A DNA stretch of 64,000 bases from Psychrobacter arenosus (GTDB lineage: Bacteria > Pseudomonadota > Gammaproteobacteria > Pseudomonadales > Moraxellaceae), in NCBI RefSeq assembly GCF_904848165.1, contig NZ_LR884459.1, positions 62,001-126,000 of the forward strand, in the 5' to 3' direction. Below the pieces are notes generated by a model, which saw only the letters and a list, made by a program, of their open reading frames with translations, did no database searches and had not been told where the DNA came from. Positions 28,209 to 38,024 of the stretch are shown here, in pieces (position 1 is the stretch's first letter; the number at the start of each line of letters is the position of its first letter). A program made the translations under genes and the position numbers.

Positions 28209-29471
28209 ATGACGTCATATAACGACCCCATCATCACCTCCTTGCTAGACAATGATTTATATAAATTCACTATGTTGCAAGCCATGCTGCATCAGTTTCC
28301 GCAGACCCATGGGGTGTACCGGTTTCGCTGTCGTAATTATGAAGAGACGGCTTATCCTTTAGCCAATATCAAAGACGCTTTAGAGACGCAACTAGATAGC
28401 CTATGTGAGCTAACCTTTACCCAAGAAGAGTTAAGCTATCTACGCACGCTGCGATTTATGCGCTCAGACTTCGTTGATTATTTAGAGCTGTTTCGCTTAA
28501 AGCGCCGCTTTATCAAAGTGAGTATCGATCAGAAGAATAGACTGTGTGTCGATATCGAAGGGCCGATGATTCAAGCGATGTTCTTTGAGGTGTTTGTCCT
28601 CGCTATTGTCAATGAGCTGTACTATTGGCAACTGCAGACCCCAGCTGTCTATGAGGAAGGGGAGCGCCGCTTGCAAGAGAAGGTCGCGCTGTTGCACGGT
28701 TATGCGGATAAGCAGCCTAGAAGTGCGCCGCCGTTTATCATTGCCGATTTCGGCACCCGACGTCGTTTTAGTAAAAGTTGGCAGGCGCATGTGGTAGAGA
28801 CTTTGCACCGTGCCGCGCCCAATATCGTCCGAGGTACCTCTAACGTCTATCTGGCAAAGACTATGAAGATGACGCCTATTGGCACGATGGCGCACGAGTT
28901 TATGCAGGCTTTCCAAGCCTTAGACGTGCGTTTGCGCGATTCTCAAAAAGCAGCGCTAGAGGCTTGGGTCCATGAGTATCGTGGGGATTTAGGCATTGCC
29001 CTGACCGATGTGGTCGGTATGGATGCCTTCCTACGCGATTTTGATTTGTATTTTGCCAAGCTATTTGATGGCTTGCGTCATGATAGCGGCGACCCTTATC
29101 TGTGGGGCGATAAAGCCATCGCGCATTATCAAAAGTTAAAGATTGACCCTAAGACGAAAACTTTAACCTTTAGCGATGGTTTAAATATTCCTAAAGCTTG
29201 GCAGCTGCACCAATATTTTAAAGACCGCATTCAGACCAGCTTTGGCATTGGCACCAATTTGACCAATGATATGGGGTTAACCCAGCTCAATATCGTCTTA
29301 AAATTGGTGGAGTGTAATGGCCAACCTGTCGCTAAGCTGTCGGATAGCCCAGGTAAGACTATGATTAATAACGACACCTATCTGGCGTATTTGCGTCAGG
29401 TCTTTGATGTGGAAGAGGTTGAAGAGGAGCAGATAGTACCGTTACAACCGTCTGCGCAGTCGCAACCCTAG
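28209..29471 (+). CDS. pncB: Nicotinate phosphoribosyltransferase
   Basis: Makes nicotinate mononucleotide from nicotinate, PRPP and ATP in the NAD salvage (Preiss-Handler) pathway. The 420-residue protein shows the bacterial PncB signatures [15 protein letters not shown] at the N-terminus, [10 protein letters not shown], and [11 protein letters not shown] with the histidine that is phosphorylated in the ATP-driven cycle, plus [11 protein letters not shown]. No pncA or nadD is nearby. It converges on xseB with a shared terminator between. Confidence 0.96.
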   Translation: MTSYNDPIITSLLDNDLYKFTMLQAMLHQFPQTHGVYRFRCRNYEETAYPLANIKDALETQLDSLCELTFTQEELSYLRTLRFMRSDFVDYLELFRLKRRFIKVSIDQKNRLCVDIEGPMIQAMFFEVFVLAIVNELYYWQLQTPAVYEEGERRLQEKVALLHGYADKQPRSAPPFIIADFGTRRRFSKSWQAHVVETLHRAAPNIVRGTSNVYLAKTMKMTPIGTMAHEFMQAFQALDVRLRDSQKAALEAWVHEYRGDLGIALTDVVGMDAFLRDFDLYFAKLFDGLRHDSGDPYLWGDKAIAHYQKLKIDPKTKTLTFSDGLNIPKAWQLHQYFKDRIQTSFGIGTNLTNDMGLTQLNIVLKLVECNGQPVAKLSDSPGKTMINNDTYLAYLRQVFDVEEVEEEQIVPLQPSAQSQP

Positions 29472-29513
29472 TTGAAGTTAAATTCATTAATACAGTGACT
29501 GGTTAACAGTATT

Positions 29514-29542
29514 AAAAAAGGCTCCTACTAAGAGCCTTTTTT
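29514..29542. terminator. Bidirectional terminator
   Basis: AAAAGGCTC pairs with GAGCCTTTT around a 7-nt loop, with six A before and six T after. It serves pncB (+) and xseB (-). Confidence 0.85.
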
Positions 29543-29597
29543 ATGGTCAGTATTTGCGGGTAACTATTGCTACTCCCTCTAGCACCAACTCATAAAT

Positions 29598-29894
29598 TTA
29601 TGAGGGAGAGTCTGTTTCTGCTTCTATTGTTGCCTCGGCTTTCTTTTCGGTGACCGCCGCTTCAGGGTTTAAGGCTTCGTCAGAAAAAGCGGCGTCTAGC
29701 GCTTGCTGGACCGCATCGATGCGGGTTTGGCAGACTTTATAGGCGCCAATAGACTCTTCTACGATGGTCATTAAGTCATCGATATTGGGCTCTTCTTGCT
29801 GCTGCAGGCTAGCCGCATTGTCTTTAAGAATATGGTAAGCCGCTTCAAAAGTTTTTGGGGTGGCTTTTTTGCGTTTGCGCGGAGAGGTGGTCAT
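29598..29894 (-). CDS. xseB: Exodeoxyribonuclease VII small subunit
   Basis: Small subunit of the enzyme that degrades single-stranded DNA to oligonucleotides. The ~70-residue helical core (FEAAYHILKDNAASLQQQE...SIGAYKVCQTRIDAVQQAL) matches XseB; an acidic, Glu/Ala-rich tail of ~30 residues is extra. An upstream in-frame ATG at 29906 exists, but GGAAA is well placed only for the ATG at 29894. It lies 88 bp after xseA on the same strand, so the two subunits are very likely co-transcribed. Confidence 0.9.
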   Translation of the reverse strand: MTTSPRKRKKATPKTFEAAYHILKDNAASLQQQEEPNIDDLMTIVEESIGAYKVCQTRIDAVQQALDAAFSDEALNPEAAVTEKKAEATIEAETDSPS

Positions 29895-29982
29895 AGTGAT
29901 TTCCATTATTAAGACTAAAAAAGCAGATTGATTAAAAATTAGTGGGTGTCAAAGCGATTGGTTTAGTTGATTAGTCAGTTAT

Positions 29983-31575
29983 TTAGTTGTTCAAGGTATC
30001 AGGCGTACTGTTAATTTCGGTATTGTTAATTTCAGTAGCAGTAAGCTGGACACCAGTAATGCTAGCATTCGCCTGACCATCTTTCAGCAGTAGCGTAATG
30101 GTCTGGGTCGGCTGTAATTGTGCGACACTGGTCACTAGTGTGTCGCTCTGCGCATCTTTGAGCATTACATAACCTTGCTGCAAGACGCGAGCGGGATGCT
30201 GCAGTAATATCATATCGCGCAGGTGCTCACAGTTTTGTCGACTCTGTTTAAGACTACGTTGGGCTTGCTGCTCAATAGCAGTCTTATAACTTAGGGTATG
30301 CTGGCTAGCGGTGGTCACTTGCGCGCTAGCGGCGGCTTTAATTTGACTCATAAAGTGGGCGCAGTCTTGCTCTGCTTGCCGGGTGTGATAGCGAGCGGCT
30401 TGTTGAATAGTGGCATAAGCGTGGTCGCTTTCTTTTTTGATAGCCGTCAGCTGGCTAGCCGTATGCGCTTGTACCCGACTAAGCTGGCGCATACTGCTTT
30501 GCCGCGCTAGGTTAATTTGTTGCTGCACGAGAGCATCGATTTGTTGGCGGTATTGCACCGCTTTGGTAGTCAAATTGGCTAAGTGTGCCGCAATGGCTGC
30601 GATTACCTTGGAAGGGGTATCAAAGCTAGTATGAGCCACTTCATCTAAGACCACGCGGTCGCGCTCATGACCAATACCCACCCAAACCGGCACCGGTTGC
30701 TCAGCGACTAAAGCCGCCAATTCGTAATCATTCAGATACGCTAAATCACCTACAGCGCCGCCACCACGGATAATGACGATTAAGTCAGGTAAACGGTCGT
30801 ATTGCTTAGCAAAAGCCTGCATAGCGGTAATAATAGCGGTACGAATTTCAGCGGGGCCATGATTGCCTTGAAAGGTAGCATGGTGATAATGAAAATGACA
30901 GGCTCCCGTGCGGGCTAGTCTGTCGGCATCCGCGCGAAAATCGCCTAAACCGGCGGCTTTTTCAGGAGCAATCACGATGACATGCTCAATATCAAATGGG
31001 TCAGGCAATTGGGCGTTTAGACGCAACAGGCCTTCGCCGGTTAGCCGATCAATCATCGCGGCATACTGCTGCGCCAAATCGCCTAAAGTATAGCTGGGAT
31101 CAATGTCTTCAATATTGAGGGAGAAACCGTATTGCGGATGAAAATTGGGCACAATCTTGAGCAGGACTGTTAAATCACGGCTAAGCAACATCCCAGTAGC
31201 GCGCTCAAATTTTGCTAAAACTCGCTCGGCTTTAAAGCGCCATAGGTTGCCACGGCAGCTCGCCACCACTTTGCCACTATCGTCCTTTTCTGCCAATTCA
31301 AAATAGTAATGGCCGTTTTTGCTCGATAGATTGCGAATCTCAGCTTTGACCCAAACGCTATGGTCAAAAGTATGTTTAATCGTCATCTCTACCGCAGCTA
31401 AAAAATCGCTTAAGCGCAGCACAGTAGATTCGAGGTCAGCGACTTGCTGCTGCTCCGCCAGCTCCGCCTCTAAGCTATCAAGATGGACGACTGGGTCACG
31501 AGTAGGCAGTTTGGCTTTACCGGTAGGCTTGCCAGTGGAGAGCGTATCTAGCTGAGAGAGGTTGGGCTTAGACAT
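29983..31575 (-). CDS. xseA: Exodeoxyribonuclease VII large subunit
   Basis: Catalytic subunit of exonuclease VII. 530 residues with the N-terminal OB-fold (VWVKAEIRNLSSKNGHYYFELAEKD), the catalytic core (VIAPEKAAGLGDF, then IIRGGGAVGDLAYLNDYELA and VWVGIGHERDRVVLDEVAH), and a long coiled-coil C-terminal half. It is longer than E. coli XseA (456) because of a ~45-residue N-terminal extension and a longer coiled coil. The ATG at 31575 is preferred over an upstream TTG (31590); no good ribosome-binding site was seen for either. Confidence 0.95.
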   Translation of the reverse strand: MSKPNLSQLDTLSTGKPTGKAKLPTRDPVVHLDSLEAELAEQQQVADLESTVLRLSDFLAAVEMTIKHTFDHSVWVKAEIRNLSSKNGHYYFELAEKDDSGKVVASCRGNLWRFKAERVLAKFERATGMLLSRDLTVLLKIVPNFHPQYGFSLNIEDIDPSYTLGDLAQQYAAMIDRLTGEGLLRLNAQLPDPFDIEHVIVIAPEKAAGLGDFRADADRLARTGACHFHYHHATFQGNHGPAEIRTAIITAMQAFAKQYDRLPDLIVIIRGGGAVGDLAYLNDYELAALVAEQPVPVWVGIGHERDRVVLDEVAHTSFDTPSKVIAAIAAHLANLTTKAVQYRQQIDALVQQQINLARQSSMRQLSRVQAHTASQLTAIKKESDHAYATIQQAARYHTRQAEQDCAHFMSQIKAAASAQVTTASQHTLSYKTAIEQQAQRSLKQSRQNCEHLRDMILLQHPARVLQQGYVMLKDAQSDTLVTSVAQLQPTQTITLLLKDGQANASITGVQLTATEINNTEINSTPDTLNN

Positions 31576-31710
31576 GATAATCGGTAGCAACGAAGTAGGG
31601 AGGAAACGATAGCATAACTGGCTGTATGAAGGCTAGCATCCCTGCAAAAGTGTCTATAAAATGAGGCTAAATTTAACGCCCAATAACCTTTTATAGCCTA
31701 AACTCCATAT

Positions 31711-31756
31711 AAAAAAAGACCGCACAATGCGCAAGATTGTTGGCATTATGCGGTCC
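31711..31756 (-). terminator. Terminator after lipoprotein gene
   Basis: On the minus strand GACCGCATAATGC pairs with GCATTGTGCGGTC (one G-T pair), followed by seven T. It ends the lipoprotein transcript before xseA. Confidence 0.85.
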
Positions 31757-31824
31757 GATTTGACCTAGACACGGATGATGGTAACTTATTCGGTCAGGCA
31801 AATTTTCCGGTCAGGCGCAATGGC

Positions 31825-32208
31825 TTACTGACAGCGGAAATTGATAGTATATTCGTAGTCATCATCTCGAGATAGATTAGGGGTACGAGTGCCCAATACG
31901 GCACCAAGGACTGAGCCCGCTTGCTCAACCATACGGCCTGTACGCTCATCTAACATGCCGTTAAATTTCACGCTGTCATTAATGACGATAGGTTGACGTA
32001 CACCGCAAGATTTTTTGGCACTATTTAGAGCGTTTTGTTGCGCTTGGACTTTGGTTTTACCTAGACCCGTCGTCTCATAAGTTGAGTTGGCGCGCTGCAT
32101 CACAGGTGAAGTAGGGGTGGTCTGACAAGCTGCTAGGCCGAGCGTACCGGCTAATAAAGCAAAGACAGCCAGATGCTTGCGTGGCGTAGAAATAGTACTG
32201 TTAATCAT
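31825..32208 (-). CDS. Small predicted lipoprotein
   Basis: 127 residues, not recognised beyond the lipoprotein signal: a hydrophobic stretch then LAAC (Cys28). The mature part has two further cysteines (SCGVRQ and the C-terminal FRCQ) that could form a disulfide, and conserved-looking VQAQQNALNSAKKSC, a pattern seen in small YecR/YbjP-like envelope lipoproteins. Gly/Val-rich SVLGAVLG sits in the middle. AGGAG is 7 nt before the ATG. It has its own terminator. Role unknown. Confidence 0.8.
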   Translation of the reverse strand: MINSTISTPRKHLAVFALLAGTLGLAACQTTPTSPVMQRANSTYETTGLGKTKVQAQQNALNSAKKSCGVRQPIVINDSVKFNGMLDERTGRMVEQAGSVLGAVLGTRTPNLSRDDDYEYTINFRCQ

Positions 32209-32821
32209 ATGAAACTCCTAAAAAAATAGTTATAGCTTGCTGCCTATCCTACTATAAAGTCACTACAAAGAGGCTTGCACTTGACGGACGGCTTGAACCA
32301 TCAACGCTGCCCTCTTTTAAACAGATATTATAGTAGTTTGACTAGACTAGAATAAATAATTATTGAATATAATCAGTCTTATTAGCTTAGTTTGAATTAT
32401 ATACAGGCTAAGCATTTGGTCTACAGAACATTTGTGTGAGATGTTGCCAAAACGTTACAATTTTTAAGTTAACCCTGTAAAAAGTTTGGCTACATTCCAC
32501 ACTATAGTTAATTACTATTTATATCAATAAGTTATTATTAATGATTAGGGTTTTTTAAAACGTTAGATTGATAGATAACTGCTTGATTTATGTTGTTTTT
32601 ACCTATGAAGAATAGCGTTGATATTGCTTAACAATAACAAGCGCTGTTTTCAGCCGTGATAGTATAAGAGTAGGGTGCTATAGTAGCGACCTAAAATTGA
32701 GCAAGGACTTAGGGTTTAGCTCGCATCGACCCTAGCTAGGACAGTAAAATTAGCATCAATAAACTCGCTACAAGACATGAATAAACCCATAGATAAACGT
32801 ATAAACAGATAAGTAGGCATT
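32209..32821. other. Spacer between divergent genes, 613 bp
   Basis: Very A+T-rich, with no gene or terminator recognised. It should carry the promoters of the lipoprotein gene (-) and of the hydrolase/zapE group (+), but no -35/-10 pair with good spacing was found. Confidence 0.5.
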
Positions 32822-33481
32822 ATGAGTAATAAGCAATTGATTAAAGGCCCAGCCGGTGTACTTGAAGTCGACCCTTTATGGCAGCAAAACAATCCGTTAG
32901 ACCCTAATACGGATACTATCGCTTTATTATGTCACCCGCACCCCCTGTTTCAAGGCACGATGACTAATAAAGTCGTATCAACGATGTATCGCTTTGCTAG
33001 AGACAATGGTATGCACGCGGTTCGCTTTAATTTTCGCGGAGTAGGTGACTCTACTGGGGAGCATGATTATGCGGTCGGCGAGATAGCCGATGCTTTGAGC
33101 GTGTTACAATGGGCTGCTGAACAAACGTCTGCACGTAAGGTATGGTTGGGTGGTTTCTCTTTTGGGGGCTACGTTGCTGCCCGCGTAGCTGAGCAGTTGG
33201 TTGTGAGTCCGCATATCTGGCGCTTGCAAGACTTTGACTTAACGAATGTAGCCCTAATAGCGCCCTCAGTACTCAATTATGATGTAAGCGATATTACCTT
33301 ACCTGCTGAGCGTAGTTTTACTGTATTTGGCGATGCCGATGAGGTCATTGAGCCGGCGGGCATGCAAGCGTTTGCAGAACGTCTGGACATTCCCTTTACG
33401 GTGGTTCCAGGCGCCAGTCATTTCTTTCATGGGCAGTTAGCAGAGCTCAAAACTGCTTTAGAGCAGCATACTCATTTTTAG
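32822..33481 (+). CDS. Alpha/beta hydrolase
   Basis: A 219-residue cytoplasmic hydrolase with the small serine-hydrolase fold. Nucleophile Ser113 lies in GGFSFGGYVA, an acidic residue in DADEVIEP, and the catalytic His in GASHFFHG. The early motif HPHPLFQGTMTNKV plus FRGVGDSTGEHD is typical of the dienelactone-hydrolase-like group often annotated as alpha/beta hydrolase near zapE. It lies 49 bp upstream of zapE on the same strand, so they may share a transcript. Substrate unknown. Confidence 0.9.
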   Translation: MSNKQLIKGPAGVLEVDPLWQQNNPLDPNTDTIALLCHPHPLFQGTMTNKVVSTMYRFARDNGMHAVRFNFRGVGDSTGEHDYAVGEIADALSVLQWAAEQTSARKVWLGGFSFGGYVAARVAEQLVVSPHIWRLQDFDLTNVALIAPSVLNYDVSDITLPAERSFTVFGDADEVIEPAGMQAFAERLDIPFTVVPGASHFFHGQLAELKTALEQHTHF

Positions 33482-33530
33482 TTATACCGATCGAATTTTT
33501 TAATCTGGGCCATTAAAATTTACTCACTAC

Positions 33531-34667
33531 ATGAGCACCCTTATGCCAACCACAAACCTATCCCCGATACAACGTTACGAAAAAGCCATTACTAGCGGTG
33601 ACTTTACTCGTGATGAGCAACAGTACCAAGCTATGAGCTATTTGGATGCGATTTATCATCAATTGGATCACAATAGACAGCAGAAAAAGGGCTTTTTTGG
33701 GTTTTTGAAAGCGCAGCCTGAGCCACCTAAGGGTTTGTATATGTGGGGCGGCGTGGGCCGGGGTAAGACTTGGATGATGGACATGTTCTATGAGTCTTTG
33801 ACCATGCCGCGCAAGATGCGCATGCACTTTCATCATTTTATGAAACGGGTGCACAGCGAGCTAAATGACATCCAAGGCCAGGCCAATCCGCTAGAGAAAG
33901 TGGCTGATATTATTCATAAAGAAGCCGTGGTCATTTGCTTTGACGAGTTTTTTGTTTCCAACGTTTCAGATGCCATGATTTTAGGCGACTTATTTACGAT
34001 GCTGTTTAACCGCGGCATTACCTTAGTGGCTACTTCTAATATCGAGCCGGCAGGGTTGTATAAAGATGGGCTACACCGCGATCGCTTTATGCCAGCTATC
34101 GCTGAAGTTGAGCGCAATACCACAGTCATGAATATTGATTCAGGGATTGATTATCGTCTGCGCGTCTTGCAGCAAGCTGAGCTGTATGAATATCCGCTGA
34201 CCAAAGAAAACCATCACTGGTTGGCCAACCGCTTTGCTACTTTATCCAACAATCAGAAAATCAGCAAAGAGCCGATTGAGATTAATGGCCGCGAGATTAA
34301 AATCAATGCGCGTACAGAGACGATGTTGTACTGTGAATTCCGCCATCTATGTATGGAAGCCCGCTCTGCAGGGGATTTCATCGAGCTTGCCAGTAAATTT
34401 GCTACAGTATTGATTGATAGCGTGCCCGCGCTGACCGATGACTTACGTGATCCTACCCGCCGTTTCATTTACTTGGTCGATGAGTTTTATGATCGCCGCG
34501 TCAAGTTGTTGGTGCGCGCCGAGCAATCTATTTTAGAGTTGTATCAAGGTGAGAAATTGGCTTTTGAGATTGAGCGCACCCGCTCGCGCCTGCTAGAGAT
34601 GCAGTCTGAAGACTATCTCAAGCTTGAGCATAAATTGGATGGGGAAGAAGAAGGGATGGCGATTTAG
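33531..34667 (+). CDS. zapE: Cell division ATPase ZapE (AFG1 family)
   Basis: A 378-residue AAA-type ATPase; in E. coli ZapE binds FtsZ rings under stress. Walker A is GGVGRGKTWMMD, Walker B ICFDEFFVSNVSDAM, followed by sensor-1 TSNIEP and an arginine finger region HRDRFMP. A second in-frame ATG lies four codons in (33543); neither has a strong ribosome-binding site. The hydrolase gene is 49 bp upstream. Two small insertions relative to E. coli do not affect motifs. Confidence 0.92.
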   Translation: MSTLMPTTNLSPIQRYEKAITSGDFTRDEQQYQAMSYLDAIYHQLDHNRQQKKGFFGFLKAQPEPPKGLYMWGGVGRGKTWMMDMFYESLTMPRKMRMHFHHFMKRVHSELNDIQGQANPLEKVADIIHKEAVVICFDEFFVSNVSDAMILGDLFTMLFNRGITLVATSNIEPAGLYKDGLHRDRFMPAIAEVERNTTVMNIDSGIDYRLRVLQQAELYEYPLTKENHHWLANRFATLSNNQKISKEPIEINGREIKINARTETMLYCEFRHLCMEARSAGDFIELASKFATVLIDSVPALTDDLRDPTRRFIYLVDEFYDRRVKLLVRAEQSILELYQGEKLAFEIERTRSRLLEMQSEDYLKLEHKLDGEEEGMAI

Positions 34668-34908
34668 TCCCTAGCTTATAAAAATTTTCTTCTAGTTTAA
34701 ATAGCTAGCACTGGGTTATGCATCAAGATAAAGTAGTGGTTAGCTACTCATTAAGGGTTAGCCCGTCGGTTGTCACCGCTAAGGGCTACCCGATAAGTTT
34801 AACTGTAAAGCTTTGCTCTATTGAATAGAGCTGTGAAGTAATATCGCTGCTCAATACCGCTTTGGTATGAGCAGTATGGCTGAATAGCCAAGCAATAGGA
34901 TGGTAATA

Positions 34909-35640
34909 ATGACTCAATCTTTAGATAATGGCTCGACCACTACCGTAGCGTTGGCAGCCAATGCCCAACAAGCGACTGATGACAGCAATTTCGTTCACAT
35001 CAATGCTGATCATAGCAATACTATAGACGCTAGTGAGCAAGATGTTTTCACTAATGCGACTGTTACCGATGAGCAAGTGATTAATTGGATTAACAGCCGC
35101 CGCAGTATCGGCAATTTGAATATACCGGCGCCTAATCATGAGCAAATCAAAGCCGCAGTGGCTTGTGCAGTGACCGCACCGGATCATAAAAAATTGCGTC
35201 CTTGGCGTTTTATCGTGACGGAAGGCAATGCTAGGCATGATTTGGGACGAGCATTATTGGCGGCAGCAGAGGCACAAGCCGTTGCCAAGGGTGAGGAGCT
35301 GACCGATAAGGCGCGGCAAAAAACTTATAATCTGCCATTACGTGCTCCGGTGATTATTACGGTAACTACCGCTATGCAAGAGCATAAAAAGGTACCCGAG
35401 TTTGAGCAAATGCTCAGCGCTGGGGCGGCCGTGCAGAATTTAATTTTAGCCTTACAAGCACAAGGGTTTAGTAGTGTATGGCGTACGGGTCTATTGTGTA
35501 ATGAGCCGGCGGTCAAAGACTACTTTAATGTCGCTGCGGATGACTATGTGGTCGCGTTTGTTTATACCGGTACTCGCGGCTGTGAGATGCCACCACGCGA
35601 TGAGATTGAAATCGATGATGTGCTGTCGTTTAGAGCCTAA
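34909..35640 (+). CDS. Nitroreductase-family protein (YdjA-like)
   Basis: A 243-residue flavin-dependent oxidoreductase. FMN contacts of the nitroreductase fold are visible: INSRRSIGN, APDHKKLRPWRFIV, and GAAVQNLILALQAQGFSSVWRTG. It most resembles the compact YdjA branch. The first ~45 residues are a variable Thr/Asn/Asp-rich extension not seen in YdjA. AGGA (34897-34900) is 8 nt from the ATG at 34909 and overlaps an in-frame ATG at 34900, which rules out the latter. Physiological substrate unknown. Confidence 0.88.
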   Translation: MTQSLDNGSTTTVALAANAQQATDDSNFVHINADHSNTIDASEQDVFTNATVTDEQVINWINSRRSIGNLNIPAPNHEQIKAAVACAVTAPDHKKLRPWRFIVTEGNARHDLGRALLAAAEAQAVAKGEELTDKARQKTYNLPLRAPVIITVTTAMQEHKKVPEFEQMLSAGAAVQNLILALQAQGFSSVWRTGLLCNEPAVKDYFNVAADDYVVAFVYTGTRGCEMPPRDEIEIDDVLSFRA

Positions 35641-36084
35641 AACCCTAAGTTACAGCCAGATAGCATCGAAGTGTCTACAGCATTTGCCGCGCTAATATCC
35701 GCTTAGTGCTTACAAAGTTGAGCGCCGTGATAACAATAGTCGTTAGAGTAAGCATAGCTATAGACTCATCAATGCGCTATATTTACGGCTGCTCGAATGG
35801 AAGAATCACGGTAGCACCTTATCAAAGTACTCATATACAATTAAAAGTACCTATATAACTAAAAGCATCCATATACAACTAAAAGCACCCATATACAACT
35901 ATATGATGCTATAGAGCAAGCCAAAGGCTAAGAGAGCCGGCGTTTAAAGAGCATAAGCTTAGACAAGCATAGAGAGCTGCAATCCTATTGACCTTCGTCA
36001 TGCTTTATATTTGCACGCTCTAAACGTACTAACTATTGATAATAAATTACTGAATTAATTTAAAAAAAAGGAAGCCCCATAGCT
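35641..36084. other. Spacer before gpsA
   Basis: 444 bp without a gene. It contains a four-copy 19-bp tandem repeat (35832-35908). AAGGAAG near 36070 is the likely gpsA ribosome-binding site, though somewhat far from the ATG. Confidence 0.5.
35832..35908. repeat. Degenerate tandem repeat, ~19 bp x 4
   Basis: Units start with CATATACAA (or CTATATAAC) and continue with CTAAAAGCA-like sequence: 35832-35850, 35851-35869, 35870-35889, 35890-35908. It lies about 180-250 bp upstream of gpsA. Confidence 0.8.
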
Positions 36085-37374
36085 ATGAATACTGACCATC
36101 CTAACCAGAATGATGAGCCAATGAGTGATGATGCCAGTACTGCAAATGCTGAGGCACCGGGATTGATCGCTGGGATTATTGATAAAGCTACCAAAGCTCG
36201 TTTGGCGCGCAAAAAGCTAGACCCTAGTATGGTAGAAGCAGATGTGGCAAAATCCATGCAGTCTACTGAAAAACCATCCATTGAGAAAAAGGCACCAGGG
36301 GCGCTACGTTTGGTCTTTTTAGGGGGTGGTAGCTTTGGTACAGCCATGGCGAATTTAGCGGCGAAAAACGGCTGCGATTCAACGCTTTGGGTTCGCAATA
36401 AACGCACAGTGAAGTCGTTGAACAAGCTGCGTATGAATAAGAAGTACTTACCCAACTATCTATTAGATGATCGGTTAAAATTTAGCTATGATCTTAAAGA
36501 AGCGGTGTCAGATAAAGACATTATCTTTGTCGCGGTACCCAGTTCCGCCTTTCGCGAGACCCTACAAAGTATCAAACCGTTTATCACCGGTCAGTCTATC
36601 GTCTCACTAACCAAAGGTATGGAAAAAGATACCTTTGCTATGATGAGCGACATCATTAAGGCGGAGCTGCCTGAGGTCAACTTTGGCGTGATGTCGGGAC
36701 CTAACTTGGCTGTAGAAATCATGGATAACATGCCGTCAGCTACCGTAATTGCTAGTGAGTCAGAGCCGCTACGTCATGCCGTACAAGCGGCGCTGCACAG
36801 TGCTTTCTTCCGAGTTTTCGCAAGCGACGATGTGCGCGGTGTTGAACTCGGTGGGGCGCTAAAAAATATTTACGCTATTGCTATGGGCATGGCAGCAGCC
36901 TATGAAGTCGGTGAAAATACTAAAGCCATGCTACTTACGCGAGCCTTAGCTGAAATGAGCCGTTTTGGGGTGGCTGAAGGCGCCAATCCGTTGACCTTTT
37001 TAGGGTTATCAGGGGTGGGCGATCTGTACGCTACCTGTAGCTCAGAGCTAAGTCGTAACTTCCGCGTCGGTAATATGCTGGGCAAAGGCATGACCATTGA
37101 GGCGGCTGTCAAAAAGCTGGGTCAGACGGCAGAAGGGGTTAATACCATTCAGCAAGTGCATGAAAAAGCCAGTAAAGCCAGTATCTATATGCCAATTACT
37201 CATGCGCTTTATGCGGTCATTTACGAAGACCAAGCCGCGTTAGGGGTGGCACTAAACTTGATGGAAGCCGGTTTCCGTAGCGATGTCGAGTTTGTTATGC
37301 CGCATGAGCACAGCAATGAGTCGTTAAATGCGCAGATTCAAGCGGCCAGCGCCCCTTCAAAACCTTCGGAATAA
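36085..37374 (+). CDS. gpsA: Glycerol-3-phosphate dehydrogenase [NAD(P)+], extended N-terminus
   Basis: Makes sn-glycerol-3-phosphate for phospholipid synthesis. The catalytic part is standard: LGGGSFGTAMANLAA (cofactor, from about residue 79), VPSSAFRETL, LTKGME, MSGPNLAVEI, GGALKNIYAIAMGM with the active-site lysine, and GVGDLYATCSS. The protein is 429 residues against about 340 in relatives because of ~75 extra N-terminal residues, acidic then Lys-rich, probably disordered. An in-frame ATG at 36121 would shorten it by only 12 residues. The sixA gene follows. Confidence 0.94.
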   Translation: MNTDHPNQNDEPMSDDASTANAEAPGLIAGIIDKATKARLARKKLDPSMVEADVAKSMQSTEKPSIEKKAPGALRLVFLGGGSFGTAMANLAAKNGCDSTLWVRNKRTVKSLNKLRMNKKYLPNYLLDDRLKFSYDLKEAVSDKDIIFVAVPSSAFRETLQSIKPFITGQSIVSLTKGMEKDTFAMMSDIIKAELPEVNFGVMSGPNLAVEIMDNMPSATVIASESEPLRHAVQAALHSAFFRVFASDDVRGVELGGALKNIYAIAMGMAAAYEVGENTKAMLLTRALAEMSRFGVAEGANPLTFLGLSGVGDLYATCSSELSRNFRVGNMLGKGMTIEAAVKKLGQTAEGVNTIQQVHEKASKASIYMPITHALYAVIYEDQAALGVALNLMEAGFRSDVEFVMPHEHSNESLNAQIQAASAPSKPSE

Positions 37375-37469
37375 GGTAGAGGGTTGGGGTTTTTTAATGT
37401 TACTCTAAGGCGAGGATGTCAATAAGAGCGCATATTAATAACCGCATAATGTTAACAAGAGACAGTATA

Positions 37470-37925
37470 ATGAAAATTATTCTTATGCGTCATGGACAGG
37501 CAGAAGGCTACCGCGATGCAGACAGTACGCGACAACTGACGGCCTTTGGTCAGCAGCAAGCCAAAGAAACGGCTGACTATATCATTGCGACTTATCAGCC
37601 GGATTGTTTTGTGGTTAGCCCTTACGATAGGGCGCAGCAGACGCTCACAGCTTTGACGGAGCAAGCGCCTGAGGTGCCCGTACATGTTTATGAGGGCATT
37701 ACCCCGTCTGATGACCCGCTAACCGCTATTAAGGGATTGGCAGCCTTTGATGCTGAGTGCTTAGTCGTGGTTTGTCATATGTCTATTATTGCCTACATGG
37801 CAGCCTTACTGACTGGAGAGACGCCAGAGTCCTTTCAATTGGCAGAAGCCCGAGTGTTTGAAGTGGCTTTTGTAGCGACGGATATGGGCAAAGAATGCGA
37901 TCGTTTCATCCCTGTGCAGCCGTAG
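37470..37925 (+). CDS. sixA: Phosphohistidine phosphatase SixA
   Basis: A 151-residue histidine phosphatase of the SixA branch, which removes phosphate from phosphohistidine on signalling or PTS-type proteins. The catalytic RHGQAE is at the N-terminus (LMRHG), with SPYDRAQQT and a second His in VVCHMS. An upstream in-frame ATG at 37416 would add 18 non-conserved residues; family alignment favours 37470 (MKIILMRHG). It lies 95 bp after gpsA on the same strand, with no terminator seen. Confidence 0.88.
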   Translation: MKIILMRHGQAEGYRDADSTRQLTAFGQQQAKETADYIIATYQPDCFVVSPYDRAQQTLTALTEQAPEVPVHVYEGITPSDDPLTAIKGLAAFDAECLVVVCHMSIIAYMAALLTGETPESFQLAEARVFEVAFVATDMGKECDRFIPVQP

Positions 37926-37926
37926 A

Positions 37927-37962
37927 TTTATATTCTTACTTGTATTTATACTCATACTTATA
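37927..37962. repeat. Degenerate tandem repeat, 18 bp x 2
   Basis: TTTATATTCTTACTTGTA then TTTATACTCATACTTATA, 15 of 18 bases identical, starting 2 bp after the sixA stop. Confidence 0.45.
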
Positions 37963-38024
37963 AAGCATAACAATTCAGCTATTAATAGCCCTATCGACAA
38001 TCATAGTTTAAGGATATCGCCCTA

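Noticed and set aside
34740..34795. GGTTAGCCC / GGGCTACC hairpin after zapE
   Set aside because: One base short of symmetry and without a T-run, so not called a terminator.
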